DNA from: Clostridia bacterium
GTDB lineage: Bacteria; Bacillota; Clostridia; Oscillospirales; Acutalibacteraceae
Reading direction: 5' to 3'
Length of the DNA: 64,000 nt
Assembly: GCA_017454485.1 (NCBI GenBank)
Contig: JAFTCX010000069.1
Span: 1-64,000, forward strand
Below, one piece after another: positions 9,254 to 21,329 of the stretch. Each line of letters starts with the position of its first letter. Positions within the stretch are counted from its first letter, which is position 1. The notes under the pieces are model-generated. The model was not told where the DNA came from, did no database searches, and saw nothing but the letters and a program-made list of their open reading frames with translations. Both the position numbers and the translations under genes were made by a program.

Positions 9254-9697
9254 ATGTTGCCGAGTATTTTTGGAGAGAATTTGTTTGATGACTGGTTTGG
9301 ATTCCCCGCGTTTCCGGAGTTTCACGACATCGACCGCAAGCTGTATGGCAAGCATGCGCACCATGAAATGAAAACCGACGTCCACGAGCATGACGACCAC
9401 TATGAGATCGACATCGATCTGCCGGGCTTCCAAAAGGACGAGCTGACGCTGAACCTTGAAAACGGCTATCTGACCGTCGGCGCAGCGAAAGGACTCGACA
9501 AGGAGCACAAGGACAAAAAAGGCAAGGTGATCCGTCAGGAACGCTATGCCGGCGCAATGCGGCGCACATTCTATGTGGGCGAAGCGCTCACGGAAGAGGA
9601 CATCCACGCGAAGTATGAAAACGGCGTTTTGAGCCTGACGATCCCGAAGAAGGATCAAAAGGAGCTGCCCGAACGCAAGAGCATCGCGATCGAATAA
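9254..9697 (+). CDS. Hsp20/alpha-crystallin small heat-shock protein
   Basis: The 147-residue product is an ATP-independent holdase chaperone that binds unfolding proteins in the cytoplasm. A phenylalanine-rich N-terminal arm (FGENLFDDWFGFPAFPEF) precedes the alpha-crystallin domain (about residues 38-140) with DLPGFQKDELTL and the conserved A-x-x-x-NGVLSLTIPK motif near the end. The start ATG follows AAAGGAGGT at about 9238-9246. A CIRCE operator overlaps its promoter and a strong terminator follows, so it is a stand-alone heat-shock unit. It lies between the truncated and intact LRR gene copies. Confidence 0.95.
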   Translation: MLPSIFGENLFDDWFGFPAFPEFHDIDRKLYGKHAHHEMKTDVHEHDDHYEIDIDLPGFQKDELTLNLENGYLTVGAAKGLDKEHKDKKGKVIRQERYAGAMRRTFYVGEALTEEDIHAKYENGVLSLTIPKKDQKELPERKSIAIE

Positions 9698-9710
9698 TCC
9701 CAAAGCACGA

Positions 9711-9742
9711 CCATCCCGCCAACCGGCGGGGTGGCTTTTTTT
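9711..9742 (+). terminator. Rho-independent terminator after hsp20
   Basis: CCATCCCGCC and GGCGGGGTGG form a 10-base stem with a 4-base loop, followed by CTTTTTTT. A further hairpin with arms around 9755-9795 follows. Confidence 0.9.
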
Positions 9743-9832
9743 GTTGCGGGCAAAAAAACCGGCGCTGCGAAACGCGGCGTCGGTTTTCGGCGTTGATGCT
9801 GCGGTCGACTCAGCGGATCTTGCCGATCTTAG

Positions 9833-9861
9833 AAAAAGCCTTCCCCTGGAAAGAGGAAGGC
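9833..9861 (-). terminator. Terminator of the intact LRR gene
   Basis: On the minus strand the arms GCCTTCCTCTT and AGGGGAAGGC are followed by TTTTT. The same element is duplicated at 8546-8575. Confidence 0.75.
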
Positions 9862-9885
9862 GATGGAAGGCTGAATAGGGGTTGC

Positions 9886-10818
9886 TTATCTGCCGAACAG
9901 ACGGGCAAAGAAGTCGAGAATCATTTGAATGATGCGTTCAAAGAAGCTGAGCTTTACCGGAGATTCATCCTGTGAGGGTGAAGTTGTCGGCTGTGTGGGT
10001 TGCGTGTCCGGCTGTGTGGGTTGGGTTGGTGTTGCCGGACCGGTGGAATTGTAGTGAATCGCGGCGCCGGTCAGCGGTTCGTTGTCCTGACCGATCACAA
10101 TGCTGTTCCATTCGTATTCGCTGCCGTCATAATAGACGTGAGAAATCGTACTGGTTTTATTGCCGTTTTGTTTAAAGAATGCGCCCTTGCCGATGACAGC
10201 GACATTGTTATGCATCGTAACGGCGATCAGCTTGCATTCGGAAAAAGCGTAGCTTCCGATGGATTCGAGATTTTTGCCGAGCACAAGATTTTCAACCGGG
10301 ACTTTATAAAAAGCGTATTCACCGATGCTTAACACTTGATCCGGAATCGAAAACCTGCTCAGAGCGGTGCATTCGTTGAACGCATTTGCACCGATCGATT
10401 TTACCCCGCTTCCGAAATTGACCGTAACAAGGTTCGTGCATTCCAGAAATGCATACGGTCCGATGGATTCCAGCGAACGCGGAAACTCAAGCTTCGTTAC
10501 ATTTTTGAAATAGCGAAAAGCATTTTTTCCGATTCTCTTGACGCCGTTTTCAAAAACGATTTTTGTAACTTCATAATGATACGGGAACCACGGCGCCCTT
10601 GTAACATAGGCTCCGTGCTCCACGCCGATGGAATAATCATCGATCTCACCGGTGCCGCTGATGGTCAGTGTTTTTGTGCCTTCCCTGTATGTCCATGTCA
10701 AGCCGCTGCCGCAGCCGCCGCTTGCATCTGCCGCAAGGCTGACAAAGCAAACGCTCAGGCTCAGCGTCAGCAGAAGGGCGCAGAGAAGGATGGATAAGCC
10801 TTTCTTTGTGGTTTTCAT
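9886..10818 (-). CDS. Secreted BspA-type leucine-rich-repeat protein (LRR module 1)
   Basis: The 310-residue product begins with a signal peptide (MKTTKKGLSILLCALLLTLS) and an A-D-A region, then a short SGGCGSGLTWTY...TLTISGTGEI head. About five LRR_5/BspA-type repeats follow (about residues 85-235, pattern S-I-G-x-x-A-F-x-x-C). A Thr/Gln/Pro-rich linker comes next, then the tail FFERIIQMILDFFARLFGR. BspA-type LRR proteins act at the cell surface in binding to host or other cells; the ligand here is unknown. There is no LPXTG motif. The start follows AGGAGG. A consensus-like promoter with palindromic operators separates it from a divergent XRE gene. A truncated duplicate lies at 8600-9079 and a diverged paralogue at 20055-20969. 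Confidence 0.87.
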   Translation of the reverse strand: MKTTKKGLSILLCALLLTLSLSVCFVSLAADASGGCGSGLTWTYREGTKTLTISGTGEIDDYSIGVEHGAYVTRAPWFPYHYEVTKIVFENGVKRIGKNAFRYFKNVTKLEFPRSLESIGPYAFLECTNLVTVNFGSGVKSIGANAFNECTALSRFSIPDQVLSIGEYAFYKVPVENLVLGKNLESIGSYAFSECKLIAVTMHNNVAVIGKGAFFKQNGNKTSTISHVYYDGSEYEWNSIVIGQDNEPLTGAAIHYNSTGPATPTQPTQPDTQPTQPTTSPSQDESPVKLSFFERIIQMILDFFARLFGR

Positions 10819-10846
10819 GTGAGTTGACCTCCTGTTTAAAAGTATT

Positions 10847-10895
10847 GTAGCAGTGCTACTATATACATAGTAACAAAATATATGTAACTTGTCAA
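10847..10895 (-). promoter_or_regulatory. LRR module 1 promoter with two palindromic operators
   Basis: Reading the minus strand, TTGACA (10895-10890), 17 bases and TACTAT (10872-10867) form the promoter of the LRR gene. The near-palindrome TACTATATACATAGTA (10857-10872) covers the -10. The perfect inverted repeat GTAGCAgTGCTAC (10847-10859) lies just downstream. These are probably binding sites for the adjacent XRE protein (inference). Confidence 0.72.
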
Positions 10896-10949
10896 GTAGT
10901 AATTTTTTTATACAATAAGAGTAAAGATAGTTTAACAGACGGTGATTCT

Positions 10950-11201
10950 ATGAAAAGCGAACCAAAACCGCTGCAGGTTTTGTGTAATTACGGAGCAATT
11001 GAAATCCATTTGAAGGAACTGATGGAGCAAAAGGGGATTTCCCGCTATCAGCTTGCAAAGCTCACGAATACCCGATTTGAAGTGGTGAATAAATGGTATC
11101 AGGGCGTTGTGGAGCGAATTGATGTCGATATTTTAGCGCGCTTTTGCTTTTGTTTGGACTGCTGCGTCAGCGATATCATTTCTTATCGAAAGCCTGCATG
11201 A
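10950..11201 (+). CDS. Small XRE-family helix-turn-helix regulator (LRR module 1)
   Basis: The 83-residue product is a single Cro/C1-type HTH domain of the HTH_26 kind (about residues 17-75). It contains LKELMEQKGISRYQLAKLTN for helices 1-3 and a Cys-rich FCFCLDCCVSDIISY end typical of the subgroup. It is divergent from the secreted LRR gene across 131 bases containing two palindromes, so it is probably the local repressor. The ribosome binding site (ACGGTGAT) is weak. A similar XRE/LRR divergent pair occurs at 20055-21329. A terminator follows at once. Confidence 0.85.
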   Translation: MKSEPKPLQVLCNYGAIEIHLKELMEQKGISRYQLAKLTNTRFEVVNKWYQGVVERIDVDILARFCFCLDCCVSDIISYRKPA

Positions 11202-11202
11202 G

Positions 11203-11232
11203 GAGCCGCGTGAAAACGCCGGTTCTTTTTTT
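11203..11232 (+). terminator. Terminator after XRE regulator 1
   Basis: GAGCCGCGT pairs with ACGC-CGGTTC around a GAAA loop with one bulge, followed by TTTTTTTCTTT. Confidence 0.8.
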
Positions 11233-11278
11233 CTTTCATTCTTCGTACCCAATGACTCTGAAGCTACACATTTCTTCA

Positions 11279-11304
11279 CTCAATCCCTCAATCCCTTAAT
11301 CCCT
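11279..11304 (+). repeat. Short 8-base-period tandem tract
   Basis: CTCAATCC, CTCAATCC and CTTAATCC follow each other in the 200-base gap before the zinc-ribbon gene. It resembles the heptad tracts in style but has an 8-base period. Confidence 0.5.
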
Positions 11305-11341
11305 GCTCATCTCCCTCCTCCCACAAATTGCTCCCAAACGG

Positions 11342-11370
11342 TTGCTTTTTCCGTTCAATAATGTTACAAT
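11342..11370 (+). promoter_or_regulatory. Promoter of the zinc-ribbon membrane protein gene
   Basis: TTGCTT (11342-11347), 17 bases and TACAAT (11365-11370) lie just upstream of the GGGAGGG ribosome binding site at 11389-11395. Confidence 0.65.
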
Positions 11371-11402
11371 ACTATAAATATGACTTTTGGGAGGGATTTC
11401 CT

Positions 11403-12973
11403 TTGGACGAATTTGAAAAGGATCTCAACGAAACACAGAGCCTGCCTGCGGAAAGTGCAGAAACGCCGCAGGGCGATACTGCCGAAGCGAGTGCCGCAAG
11501 CGAAGACACGGCGCAGGCGCCCGCAGCGGCAGAAGCTGCAGACGAAACCGCAACGGCTGAATCCGCAGAAGCATCCGCAGATGCCGAACCGGCTGCACCG
11601 ACCGGCGAGGACGCGCTGGTGCAAGAGCTGGAGGGCATCCGCGATCTGCTGCAAAAGGAGCTGGATAACGCGCAAAGCGGTGAGCTGATTCAGGAGCTCG
11701 ACGAGGTTTCTGACACAGACGAAGCAGACGGGGAGCCGGAGGAGATTCCAGAGGAAGAACGCTGCACCTGCTGCGGCGAGCGCAGAAGAGATACCTCGTT
11801 CGGCGAGGATTATCCCTACTGCACCGAGTGCCGCGATCTGATGAAGGCCGCGCCGATCAAATGGACGCGCGTGCTGTGCTGGCTTGTGATGGTCGGCGTC
11901 GCGTTCGGCGCACTGATTCTGACAGGCAACTCCATCACCGATTATGCCACGCTCATGGAGGCAGAAACGTATTACGCGAACCACTGCATCATCGACGCGG
12001 AGGCGACCTATTACAACTACGTCTCTCAGGCGGCCTACAGCGAAAGCTATTCGCGCTCCGCTGTGAAAAACCTCATCAAGATCTTTTCGAACATGGGCTA
12101 CATCGGCGACGCGAACGATCTTGTGACGCAGTATTTCACCGAAAACCAGCTCAAGCTCCCCTGGAACAAGCGCTATGCGGCCGTTGCCGCGGAATATCAG
12201 GAGCTGTCCGATGCTTCCACCAAGGTCAGCGAGCTGCTGCAGGATGTGATGTATGACGAGGACGGCTTTGACTTCGACGAGAAAAACGCCGCGCTCGAAA
12301 AGCTGGCCGAGCCCGCAGAGGACGGCACGCCGGGCCTTTCCGAGCTGTTTGTGGAATATTACCGCTATGTGCTGATGAATCTTTCCAAGAAAAAGAGCGA
12401 CGCCGAGATGCTCGAGCAGTTGCAGCATCTGGAATCGCTCGACAACGGCACGCACGTGTGGCTGTATCTGACGAACCTGCTTTCGCTTGTTTCCAAAACC
12501 GGCGATGTGGAGCTGACGCAGCACTATTTCGATAAGTGCATGGAGATCAACATCCAGGAGGCCTCGGCCTATACCGCGCTTGCCAACGCCTACCGCTTCA
12601 GCGGGAACGTCGATCCCGACAAGCTCATGGAGATCGCCGACGACGCTGAGGAAAATATGTCCTCGTCCGCCGTGCCGACCTATCACCTGATCCGCGCGCT
12701 CGCGTATTTGTTCAAAGAGGACGCCAAGAGCGCGACCGAGCAGATGGAAGCCTATATCAATTCCGGCGCCGCCACAGGGCAGACGCCGTATACCGTGCAA
12801 TCGTGCAACCTTTACGCGCTTTGCTGCGTGATGACCGGCGACGACGACGGCTATAAGCAGATGGAAGACGTGTTTGCGTCTGCGGATCTGAAAATTTCGC
12901 CGTTGGTAACAAAATACCGCAAGGGCAAGCTGACGCTGAACGAAGTTCTGACCGACAACGGAGGTGACATCTG

Positions 12974-12974
<1 letters not shown>
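11403..12974 (+). CDS. Membrane protein with acidic N-terminus, zinc ribbon and extracytoplasmic TPR-like region
   Basis: The 523-residue product is of unknown function. Residues 1-115 are a low-complexity Ala/Glu/Thr segment. A treble-clef-like zinc ribbon follows, with cysteines at about 121, 123/124, 140 and 143 (CTCCGER...YCTEC). One transmembrane helix lies at about 150-175. The remaining ~350 residues are helical with TPR-like spacing and acidic character. TTG 11403 is preferred because GGGAGGG lies 7 bases upstream; the longer frame from 11328 would cover the promoter. The next membrane-protein gene overlaps its stop (TGATG), so the two are translationally coupled. The architecture (zinc ribbon, TM, TPR-like) recurs in the gene at 32372-33409. 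Confidence 0.75.
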
Positions 12975-16653
<3,679 letters not shown>

Positions 16654-16762
16654 TCGAATCTTTAAAAAAGGTTCACGGTTTATTTAAGGGTTCATCGAAC
16701 AACGGCAAAAAATCCGTGATAGCATAAAACTACCAAAACTTTTGAAGAAAAGAGGAATTTCA

Positions 16763-18793
16763 ATGACACAAGTTCGAATCAAACGCGGCGTCAGCCTGCT
16801 GCTGGCGATGCTCTTCCTGTGTCTGGGCTGCTTCGGCGTGTTTGGCGCAGAGGGCAGCACGACAGAAAACGGTCAGGGCACTTCGCAGACCGGCACCGGC
16901 AACGAGCAGGGCACGTCCACCGGCACCGGCGACAACCAGGGCACTCCGACAGGCACCGGCGACAATCAGGGCACGCAGACCGGCACCGGCAACGAGCAGG
17001 GCACGCAGACCGGCACCGGCGACAATCAGGGCACGTCCACCGGAACTGGCGACAACCAGGGCACGTCTACCGGAACCGGCGATAACCAGGGCACACAGAC
17101 AGGCACCGGTGACAACCAGGGCACACAGACGGAAGATCCCTGCAAAAACGGGCATGACTTCGGTGCATGGGAAATGCGTGAAGAAGCGACCTGTAAAACA
17201 GGTAAAATTGAAATTCGCAAGTGCAAAAACTGCGACAAAGAAGAAGCCAGAGTCGGCGAAGCGCTCGGCCACGACTACAAGCTGGACGAAGCGAGCAAGG
17301 TTGCGCCGACCTGCGAAGAGAAGGGCTTTGAAAAAAAAGTTTGCACGCGCTGCAAGGATGAAGTGATCACAAATCCCGCTGCGCTCGGCCATGTGGACGC
17401 CAACAAAGACAACAAGTGCGACCGCTGCGGCAAGGAGATCAAAGCGGCCACGCCGACCGATTCCTGCGCCAACGGCCACGACTATGAAAAAAAGGTCATT
17501 GATCCGACCTGCACCGAAAAGGGCAGAACGGAACTGACCTGCAAGCGCTGCGGCGACAAAAAAGAGGAAAACATTCTGCCTGCGCTCGGCCACAAAATGA
17601 AGACCGATCCGGCTGTGGATCCAACCTGTAAAAAAGAGGGCAAGACCGCAAAAACCTACTGCGAACGCTGTGGCCTTGTGACGGTGGAGTCCAAGGTGCT
17701 GCCGAAGGTCGATCACCACGGCATTGTGGAAGGCGCGGTTCCTGCGACCTGCCAGAAGGAAGGCTCCACCGGCAAGCTCGTGTGCGAATACTGCGGCAAG
17801 GTGCTGCAGGAAGCCACGGTGATTCCCGCCGGGCAGCACGATTATGAAGTGACGGTCATCACACCCGCGACCTGCACCTCCGGCGGACTGAACAGAGAGG
17901 AATGCAAGGTTTGCAAGGATGTGAAGCTGACCAAGACCGAGCCGCTCGGCCATGATTTTGTTGACACCTGGATTGTGGAAGCGACCTGCACCGCCAACGG
18001 CAAGCGCACGCGCACCTGCCGGCGCTGCGGTCTGCAGACCGATTTGGAACCCGTGCCGGCGCTCGGTCACGACAAAGAGAGCGTCTGGACGGTTGACAAG
18101 GCGCCGACCTGCACAAAGGCAGGCACAAAATCGCACCACTGCACCCGCTGCGACAAGGCGTTTGATATGACAACGATCCCCAAAAACGGCCACGATTACA
18201 AAATTACGGTCAAACCGGCCACTACAAAGAAGGACGGCAGCAAGACTTACAATTGCAAGGTTTGCGGCAAGAACGTGACCAAGGTGATCTATAAAATTGA
18301 TTCCATCAAGCTCAGCAAGACATCCTATATTTACGACCAAAAGGTGAAAAAACCGGCTGTGACGGTCAAGAACACGGCGGACAAAAAGCTCACAAAGGAC
18401 ACCGATTACAAACTGACCTATGCCAAGGGCAGAAAACAGGTCGGCACCTACACGGTGAAGGTGACCTTCCTCGGTGACTACAAGGGCAGCAAGACGCTGA
18501 AATTCACGATCAAGCTCGGCAAAGTCACCGGCGTGACGCTCAAAAAGGCGAGCTACAACAAGGTGAAGGTGACCGTTGACAAGCTCAAGGGCGCACAGAA
18601 ATACTGCATCTATTATGCGACCTCGAAGAACGGCGAATATGCCAAGCTGACCAACAGCAAGAAGACGAGCTACACCACCGGCGCGCTGAAGACCGGCAAG
18701 ACCTATTACTTCAAAGTCCGCGCTGTGGCGCCCGACGCCAACGGCAAGAACCAGTTCGGCGCCTATTCTGCAATCAGCAAGATCAAGCTGTAA
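16763..18793 (+). CDS. Secreted repeat protein: Gly/Thr decapeptide repeats, CxxC repeats, Ig-like and FN3 domains
   Basis: The 676-residue product starts with a signal peptide (VSLLLAMLFLCLGCFGVFGA). Eight 10-residue repeats of the TGTGDNQGTQ type come next, followed by about eight ~40-residue modules with paired CxxC motifs and a GHD/LGH signature. These resemble the Cys-rich modules in other gut Firmicute surface proteins. The C-terminus has a bacterial Ig-like segment (about residues 520-590) and a fibronectin type III-like domain (about 590-676). It lacks LPXTG and the aromatic tail seen in the LRR proteins. ATG 16763 is chosen because AGAGGA lies 7 bases upstream; TTG 16742 would overlap that site. 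Surface or extracellular location is inferred; the function is unknown. Confidence 0.82.
   Translation: MTQVRIKRGVSLLLAMLFLCLGCFGVFGAEGSTTENGQGTSQTGTGNEQGTSTGTGDNQGTPTGTGDNQGTQTGTGNEQGTQTGTGDNQGTSTGTGDNQGTSTGTGDNQGTQTGTGDNQGTQTEDPCKNGHDFGAWEMREEATCKTGKIEIRKCKNCDKEEARVGEALGHDYKLDEASKVAPTCEEKGFEKKVCTRCKDEVITNPAALGHVDANKDNKCDRCGKEIKAATPTDSCANGHDYEKKVIDPTCTEKGRTELTCKRCGDKKEENILPALGHKMKTDPAVDPTCKKEGKTAKTYCERCGLVTVESKVLPKVDHHGIVEGAVPATCQKEGSTGKLVCEYCGKVLQEATVIPAGQHDYEVTVITPATCTSGGLNREECKVCKDVKLTKTEPLGHDFVDTWIVEATCTANGKRTRTCRRCGLQTDLEPVPALGHDKESVWTVDKAPTCTKAGTKSHHCTRCDKAFDMTTIPKNGHDYKITVKPATTKKDGSKTYNCKVCGKNVTKVIYKIDSIKLSKTSYIYDQKVKKPAVTVKNTADKKLTKDTDYKLTYAKGRKQVGTYTVKVTFLGDYKGSKTLKFTIKLGKVTGVTLKKASYNKVKVTVDKLKGAQKYCIYYATSKNGEYAKLTNSKKTSYTTGALKTGKTYYFKVRAVAPDANGKNQFGAYSAISKIKL
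16886..17130 (+). repeat. Coding 30-bp tandem repeats (8 units)
   Basis: Eight 30-base units encode TGTG(D/N)(N/E)QGT(Q/S/P). Third-position differences between copies indicate some age, but copy-number variation by slippage is likely. Confidence 0.92.
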
Positions 18794-18812
18794 GCGACGC
18801 AGATAAAAAACG

Positions 18813-18843
18813 AAAGACCATCGGACGCCCGGTGGTCTTTTTA
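18813..18843 (+). terminator. Terminator after the repeat protein gene
   Basis: AAAGACCATCGG and CCCGGTGGTCTTT pair around a short loop, followed by a T-run. It lies between convergent genes and could serve both. Confidence 0.85.
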
Positions 18844-18907
18844 TAACAATGAGATTCGTACCAAAAAAAGGAGCGCACCGGATTCGATGCGTTCCTTCGT
18901 GTTTCAA

Positions 18908-19447
18908 TCAGAAGTTTTCTTCGTGCACTTCAAAATAGGACTGCGGATGTGCGCAGACGGGGCAGACCAGCGGCGCCTTTGTGCCAACGACGATGTGTCC
19001 GCAGTTGCGGCATTCCCAAACCTTGACTTCGCTCTTTTCAAACACAGCGGCAGTCTCAACATTTTTCAGCAGGGCGCGGTAGCGTTCCTCATGCATCTTT
19101 TCAATCGCGGCAACCATGCGAAAGCGTTTTGCAAGGGCGGGGAAGCCTTCTTCTTCGGCGGTCTTTGCAAAGTCCTCATACATATCGGTCCACTCAAAAT
19201 TCTCGCCCTCTGCGGCAGCGGCAAGGTTGTCGGCGGTGGAGCCGAGGCCTTCCAGCTCTTTGAACCAAAGCTTTGCGTGCTCTTTTTCGTTGTCTGCCGT
19301 TTTCAAAAACAGCGCAGCGATCTGCTCATAGCCTTCCTTTTTCGCAACAGAAGCAAAATAGGTGTACTTGTTTCTTGCCTGGCTTTCACCCGCAAAGGCA
19401 GCCTGGAGATTTTGTTCGGTCTTTGTGCCGGCATATTTGTTTGCCAT
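18908..19447 (-). CDS. rbr: Rubrerythrin
   Basis: Rubrerythrin reduces hydrogen peroxide to water in anaerobes. The 179-residue product has the ferritin-like diiron four-helix domain (about residues 1-140, with E..N.Y..FA and EKMHEERY metal-ligand motifs). A C-terminal rubredoxin domain has two Cys pairs (WECRNCGH and VCPVCAHP). ATG 19447 is preferred over an upstream in-frame start because a GGAGGA precedes it. It lies 20 bases downstream of the superoxide reductase gene in the same direction. Together they turn superoxide to peroxide and then to water without making oxygen. Confidence 0.95.
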   Translation of the reverse strand: MANKYAGTKTEQNLQAAFAGESQARNKYTYFASVAKKEGYEQIAALFLKTADNEKEHAKLWFKELEGLGSTADNLAAAAEGENFEWTDMYEDFAKTAEEEGFPALAKRFRMVAAIEKMHEERYRALLKNVETAAVFEKSEVKVWECRNCGHIVVGTKAPLVCPVCAHPQSYFEVHEENF

Positions 19448-19467
19448 AAGTATATCCTCCGTTTTCG

Positions 19468-19842
19468 TTATTTCACGTCCTGCTTCCACAGGCCATGCAA
19501 ATTGCAGTAAGCGTAAGCGGCCACAGCCTTTTCACCCGCAAGGGCAAAAACAGCCTTCGGCTCGCCGGTCGGATCAAGGTCCCTTTTCTGGAAGCCGTTT
19601 TCCGTTTCAAGCACGATCCACGCGATGTGGTGCGCTTCGGTCATCGGGTGCGCAACGTCGCCGACGCAGACGGTCACGCAGTCGCCGTCCACGGCGATCA
19701 CGGGCACATGCTTTTCTGCGGCCGCGTCCACGGCGCCGGGGATGATCTCTTCCATTTTTTGTCCGCAGCACATCACGGGAACGCCTTTGTTTTCAAGGAA
19801 GGCGATGATGTTGCCGCAATGGGAGCAGCGATAAAATTTCAT
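19468..19842 (-). CDS. dfx: Superoxide reductase (desulfoferrodoxin, two-domain)
   Basis: The 124-residue product reduces superoxide to hydrogen peroxide. The N-terminal desulforedoxin domain has C6xxC9 and C25C26. The catalytic domain holds the Fe(His)4(Cys) site: H45 (EKHVPVI), H65 and H71 ([12 protein letters not shown]), and C113/H116 in CNLHGLW. ATG 19842 is chosen over the upstream in-frame ATG because AGGAG lies 8 bases before it. A TTGACA-17-TATGAT promoter precedes it and rbr follows, forming an anaerobic oxidative-stress operon. Confidence 0.94.
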   Translation of the reverse strand: MKFYRCSHCGNIIAFLENKGVPVMCCGQKMEEIIPGAVDAAAEKHVPVIAVDGDCVTVCVGDVAHPMTEAHHIAWIVLETENGFQKRDLDPTGEPKAVFALAGEKAVAAYAYCNLHGLWKQDVK

Positions 19843-19873
19843 AGAAAACACTCCTTTATTTCATATCCTTTTT

Positions 19874-19902
19874 ATCATACACAGTTTTCGCCGGTTTGTC
19901 AA
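19874..19902 (-). promoter_or_regulatory. Promoter of the superoxide reductase-rubrerythrin operon
   Basis: On the minus strand TTGACA (19902-19897), 17 bases and TATGAT (19879-19874). No clear operator was seen. Confidence 0.75.
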
Positions 19903-19949
19903 GTGAAAGCGCGGGGTAAGCGGAGGGTAACTTTTGAAGAGAGAGGATA

Positions 19950-19988
19950 AGCTGTTAGCTGTTAGCTGTTAGCGGTTAGCGGTTAGCA
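19950..19988 (+). repeat. Heptad tract, AGCTGTT family, left end of the LRR/XRE module 2 bracket
   Basis: Units AGCTGTT x3 then AGCGGTT x2 and a degenerate unit. The reverse complement of the same family occurs at 21327-21383, so the two tracts form an inverted pair around LRR module 2. Confidence 0.85.
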
Positions 19989-19995
19989 AGTTGAA

Positions 19996-20026
19996 CCCCG
20001 CCGAGGATGTAACTTCCGCGGCGGGG
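19996..20026 (-). terminator. Hairpin after LRR gene 2
   Basis: CCCCGCCG and CGGCGGGG form a perfect 8-base stem just downstream of the LRR stop on the minus strand. The following tract is only moderately T-rich. Confidence 0.5.
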
Positions 20027-20054
20027 CGATTGATGATGTGGGCTCTGAAGCGGT

Positions 20055-20969
20055 TTATCTGCCGAACAGGCGGGCAAAGAAATCGAGGATCATTTGAATG
20101 ATCCGCTCAAAGAAGCTGAGCTTTGCCGGAGATTCCTCCTGCGTCGGCTGTGTCGGCGAGGTTGGCGTGGTCGGGTTGGTCGGCGTAACGGAATCGGACG
20201 GCGCACCCAAGATATGAAGCTGTGCGCCGGTCAGCGGTTCGTTGCCATTTCCCAATGTGATTGCATTCCAGTCAGCCTGCGAGCCATAATAATAAACGTG
20301 AGAGATCGTATTCGTTGTTTTACCGCTTTGCTTATAAAACGCATTCTGACCGATGACTTCAACCTTGTTATACATTGTGACGTTCACAAGTTTACACTCG
20401 GAAAATGCATAACCGCCAATCATTTCGACCTTTCTACCCAACGAGAGATCTGAAATCGGGCACTGGTGAAATGCGTAATCTCCTATGTTTTCAACGGAAT
20501 CTGGAATTGTGAACGTGTTTAATGCGGTGCATTTATCAAAAGCATGTGCGCCGATATTTTTAAGTATTGAACTAAATTTAACGGAAACCAGGTTGGTACA
20601 CGATGCAAAAGCGTATTCTCCAATTGTTTCAAGGCTCTGCGGGCATTCAACCTTTGTAATACTTTTGTAATAACGGAACGCATTACTTCCGATTTTTGTG
20701 ACGCCGTTTCCAATGACAACGCGCAACGTCATAGATGAATACTGATCCCAAGGTGTGCGTACAGAGACGTCATTTTTTCCCTGATAATCATCCATAGCGC
20801 CGTTTCCGCTGATGGTCAGTGTTTTTGACGCTTCGCTGTATGTCCACGTCAGCCCGGAACCGCAGCCGCCGCTTGCGTCGGCTGCAAAGCTGACGAAGCA
20901 AACGCTGAGTGGCAGCAGCAACATGAACACGCTTAAAAGAACGGATAGGGTTTGTTTTGCTTTTTTCAT
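20055..20969 (-). CDS. Secreted BspA-type leucine-rich-repeat protein (LRR module 2)
   Basis: The 304-residue product is a paralogue of the protein at 9886-10818. It has a signal peptide (KQTLSVLLSVFMLLLPLSVC), the same ADASGGCGSGLTWTYS head, about five LRR_5 repeats with S-I-G/x-x-A-F patterns, a Thr/Pro linker and the nearly identical tail SFFERIIQMILDFFARLFGR. ATG 20969 is chosen because GGAGG lies 7 bases upstream; the in-frame ATG at 20990 lies inside an operator palindrome. It is divergent from an XRE regulator. The LRR core has diverged more than the head and tail, suggesting different ligands with shared export and anchoring. The ligand is unknown. Confidence 0.87.
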   Translation of the reverse strand: MKKAKQTLSVLLSVFMLLLPLSVCFVSFAADASGGCGSGLTWTYSEASKTLTISGNGAMDDYQGKNDVSVRTPWDQYSSMTLRVVIGNGVTKIGSNAFRYYKSITKVECPQSLETIGEYAFASCTNLVSVKFSSILKNIGAHAFDKCTALNTFTIPDSVENIGDYAFHQCPISDLSLGRKVEMIGGYAFSECKLVNVTMYNKVEVIGQNAFYKQSGKTTNTISHVYYYGSQADWNAITLGNGNEPLTGAQLHILGAPSDSVTPTNPTTPTSPTQPTQEESPAKLSFFERIIQMILDFFARLFGR

Positions 20970-20984
20970 AGAGAGTCCTCCTTT

Positions 20985-21056
20985 TGACATTCACTGAATG
21001 TCAATTTTTTCTTGATTATACCATATAATTTTCTTGTTGACAAGCACTAAATGTCA
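20985..21056 (-). promoter_or_regulatory. LRR module 2 promoter with duplicated 19-bp operator
   Basis: Operator O1 TGACATTCACTGAATGTCA (20985-21003) is a perfect 9+1+9 palindrome between the -10 and the ribosome binding site. O2 TGACAAGCACTAAATGTCA (21038-21056) is an imperfect copy. On the minus strand TTGTCA (21043-21038), 17 bases and TATAAT (21020-21015) form the LRR promoter, so O2 overlaps the -35. Binding by the divergent XRE protein is inferred. Confidence 0.82.
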
Positions 21057-21086
21057 AAAAGACGAATTTTTTTTGGAGGGACTTTT

Positions 21087-21329
21087 TTGTTCATCAATAA
21101 AACGGCAGACGGACGCAACAATATTTGCGGTGTGAACATTGCGCGTTTGCGCAAGGAAACCCACATTTCCCAGCGGGAGCTGGCAGATCGGTTACAACTG
21201 GCCGGGCTGGATATTGATAAAAATGCCATTCAGCGGATTGAATCAGGGCAAAGGTTTTTAACGGACATTGAATTACAGTATTTCTGCAAAGTCTTGCATG
21301 TTTCTTTTGATACGCTCTTTCAACTTTGA
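21087..21329 (+). CDS. XRE-family helix-turn-helix regulator (LRR module 2)
   Basis: The 80-residue product is a single Cro/C1 HTH domain (about residues 15-75; LRKETHISQRELADRLQLAG for helices 1-2, IQRIESGQR for the recognition and following helix). TTG 21087 is preferred, since GGAGGG at 21075-21080 is 6 bases upstream. The upstream in-frame ATG at 21051 lies inside operator O2 and has no ribosome binding site. It is divergent from the LRR gene and probably represses it and itself through O1/O2. The stop codon overlaps the start of a heptad tract. Confidence 0.85.
   Translation: MFINKTADGRNNICGVNIARLRKETHISQRELADRLQLAGLDIDKNAIQRIESGQRFLTDIELQYFCKVLHVSFDTLFQL

Noticed and set aside
16886..17130. 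Possible CRISPR-like array
   Set aside because: The period is a constant 30 bases with no unique spacers, and the units keep one reading frame coding for TGTGDNQGTQ-type repeats.
16760..18907. 715-codon minus-strand frame opposite the repeat protein
   Set aside because: Shadow of the repetitive coding sequence on the plus strand, which has the signal peptide, ribosome binding site and domains.
21051..21086. Upstream ATG start for XRE regulator 2
   Set aside because: It lies in operator O2, has no ribosome binding site, and TTG 21087 has GGAGGG at ideal distance.
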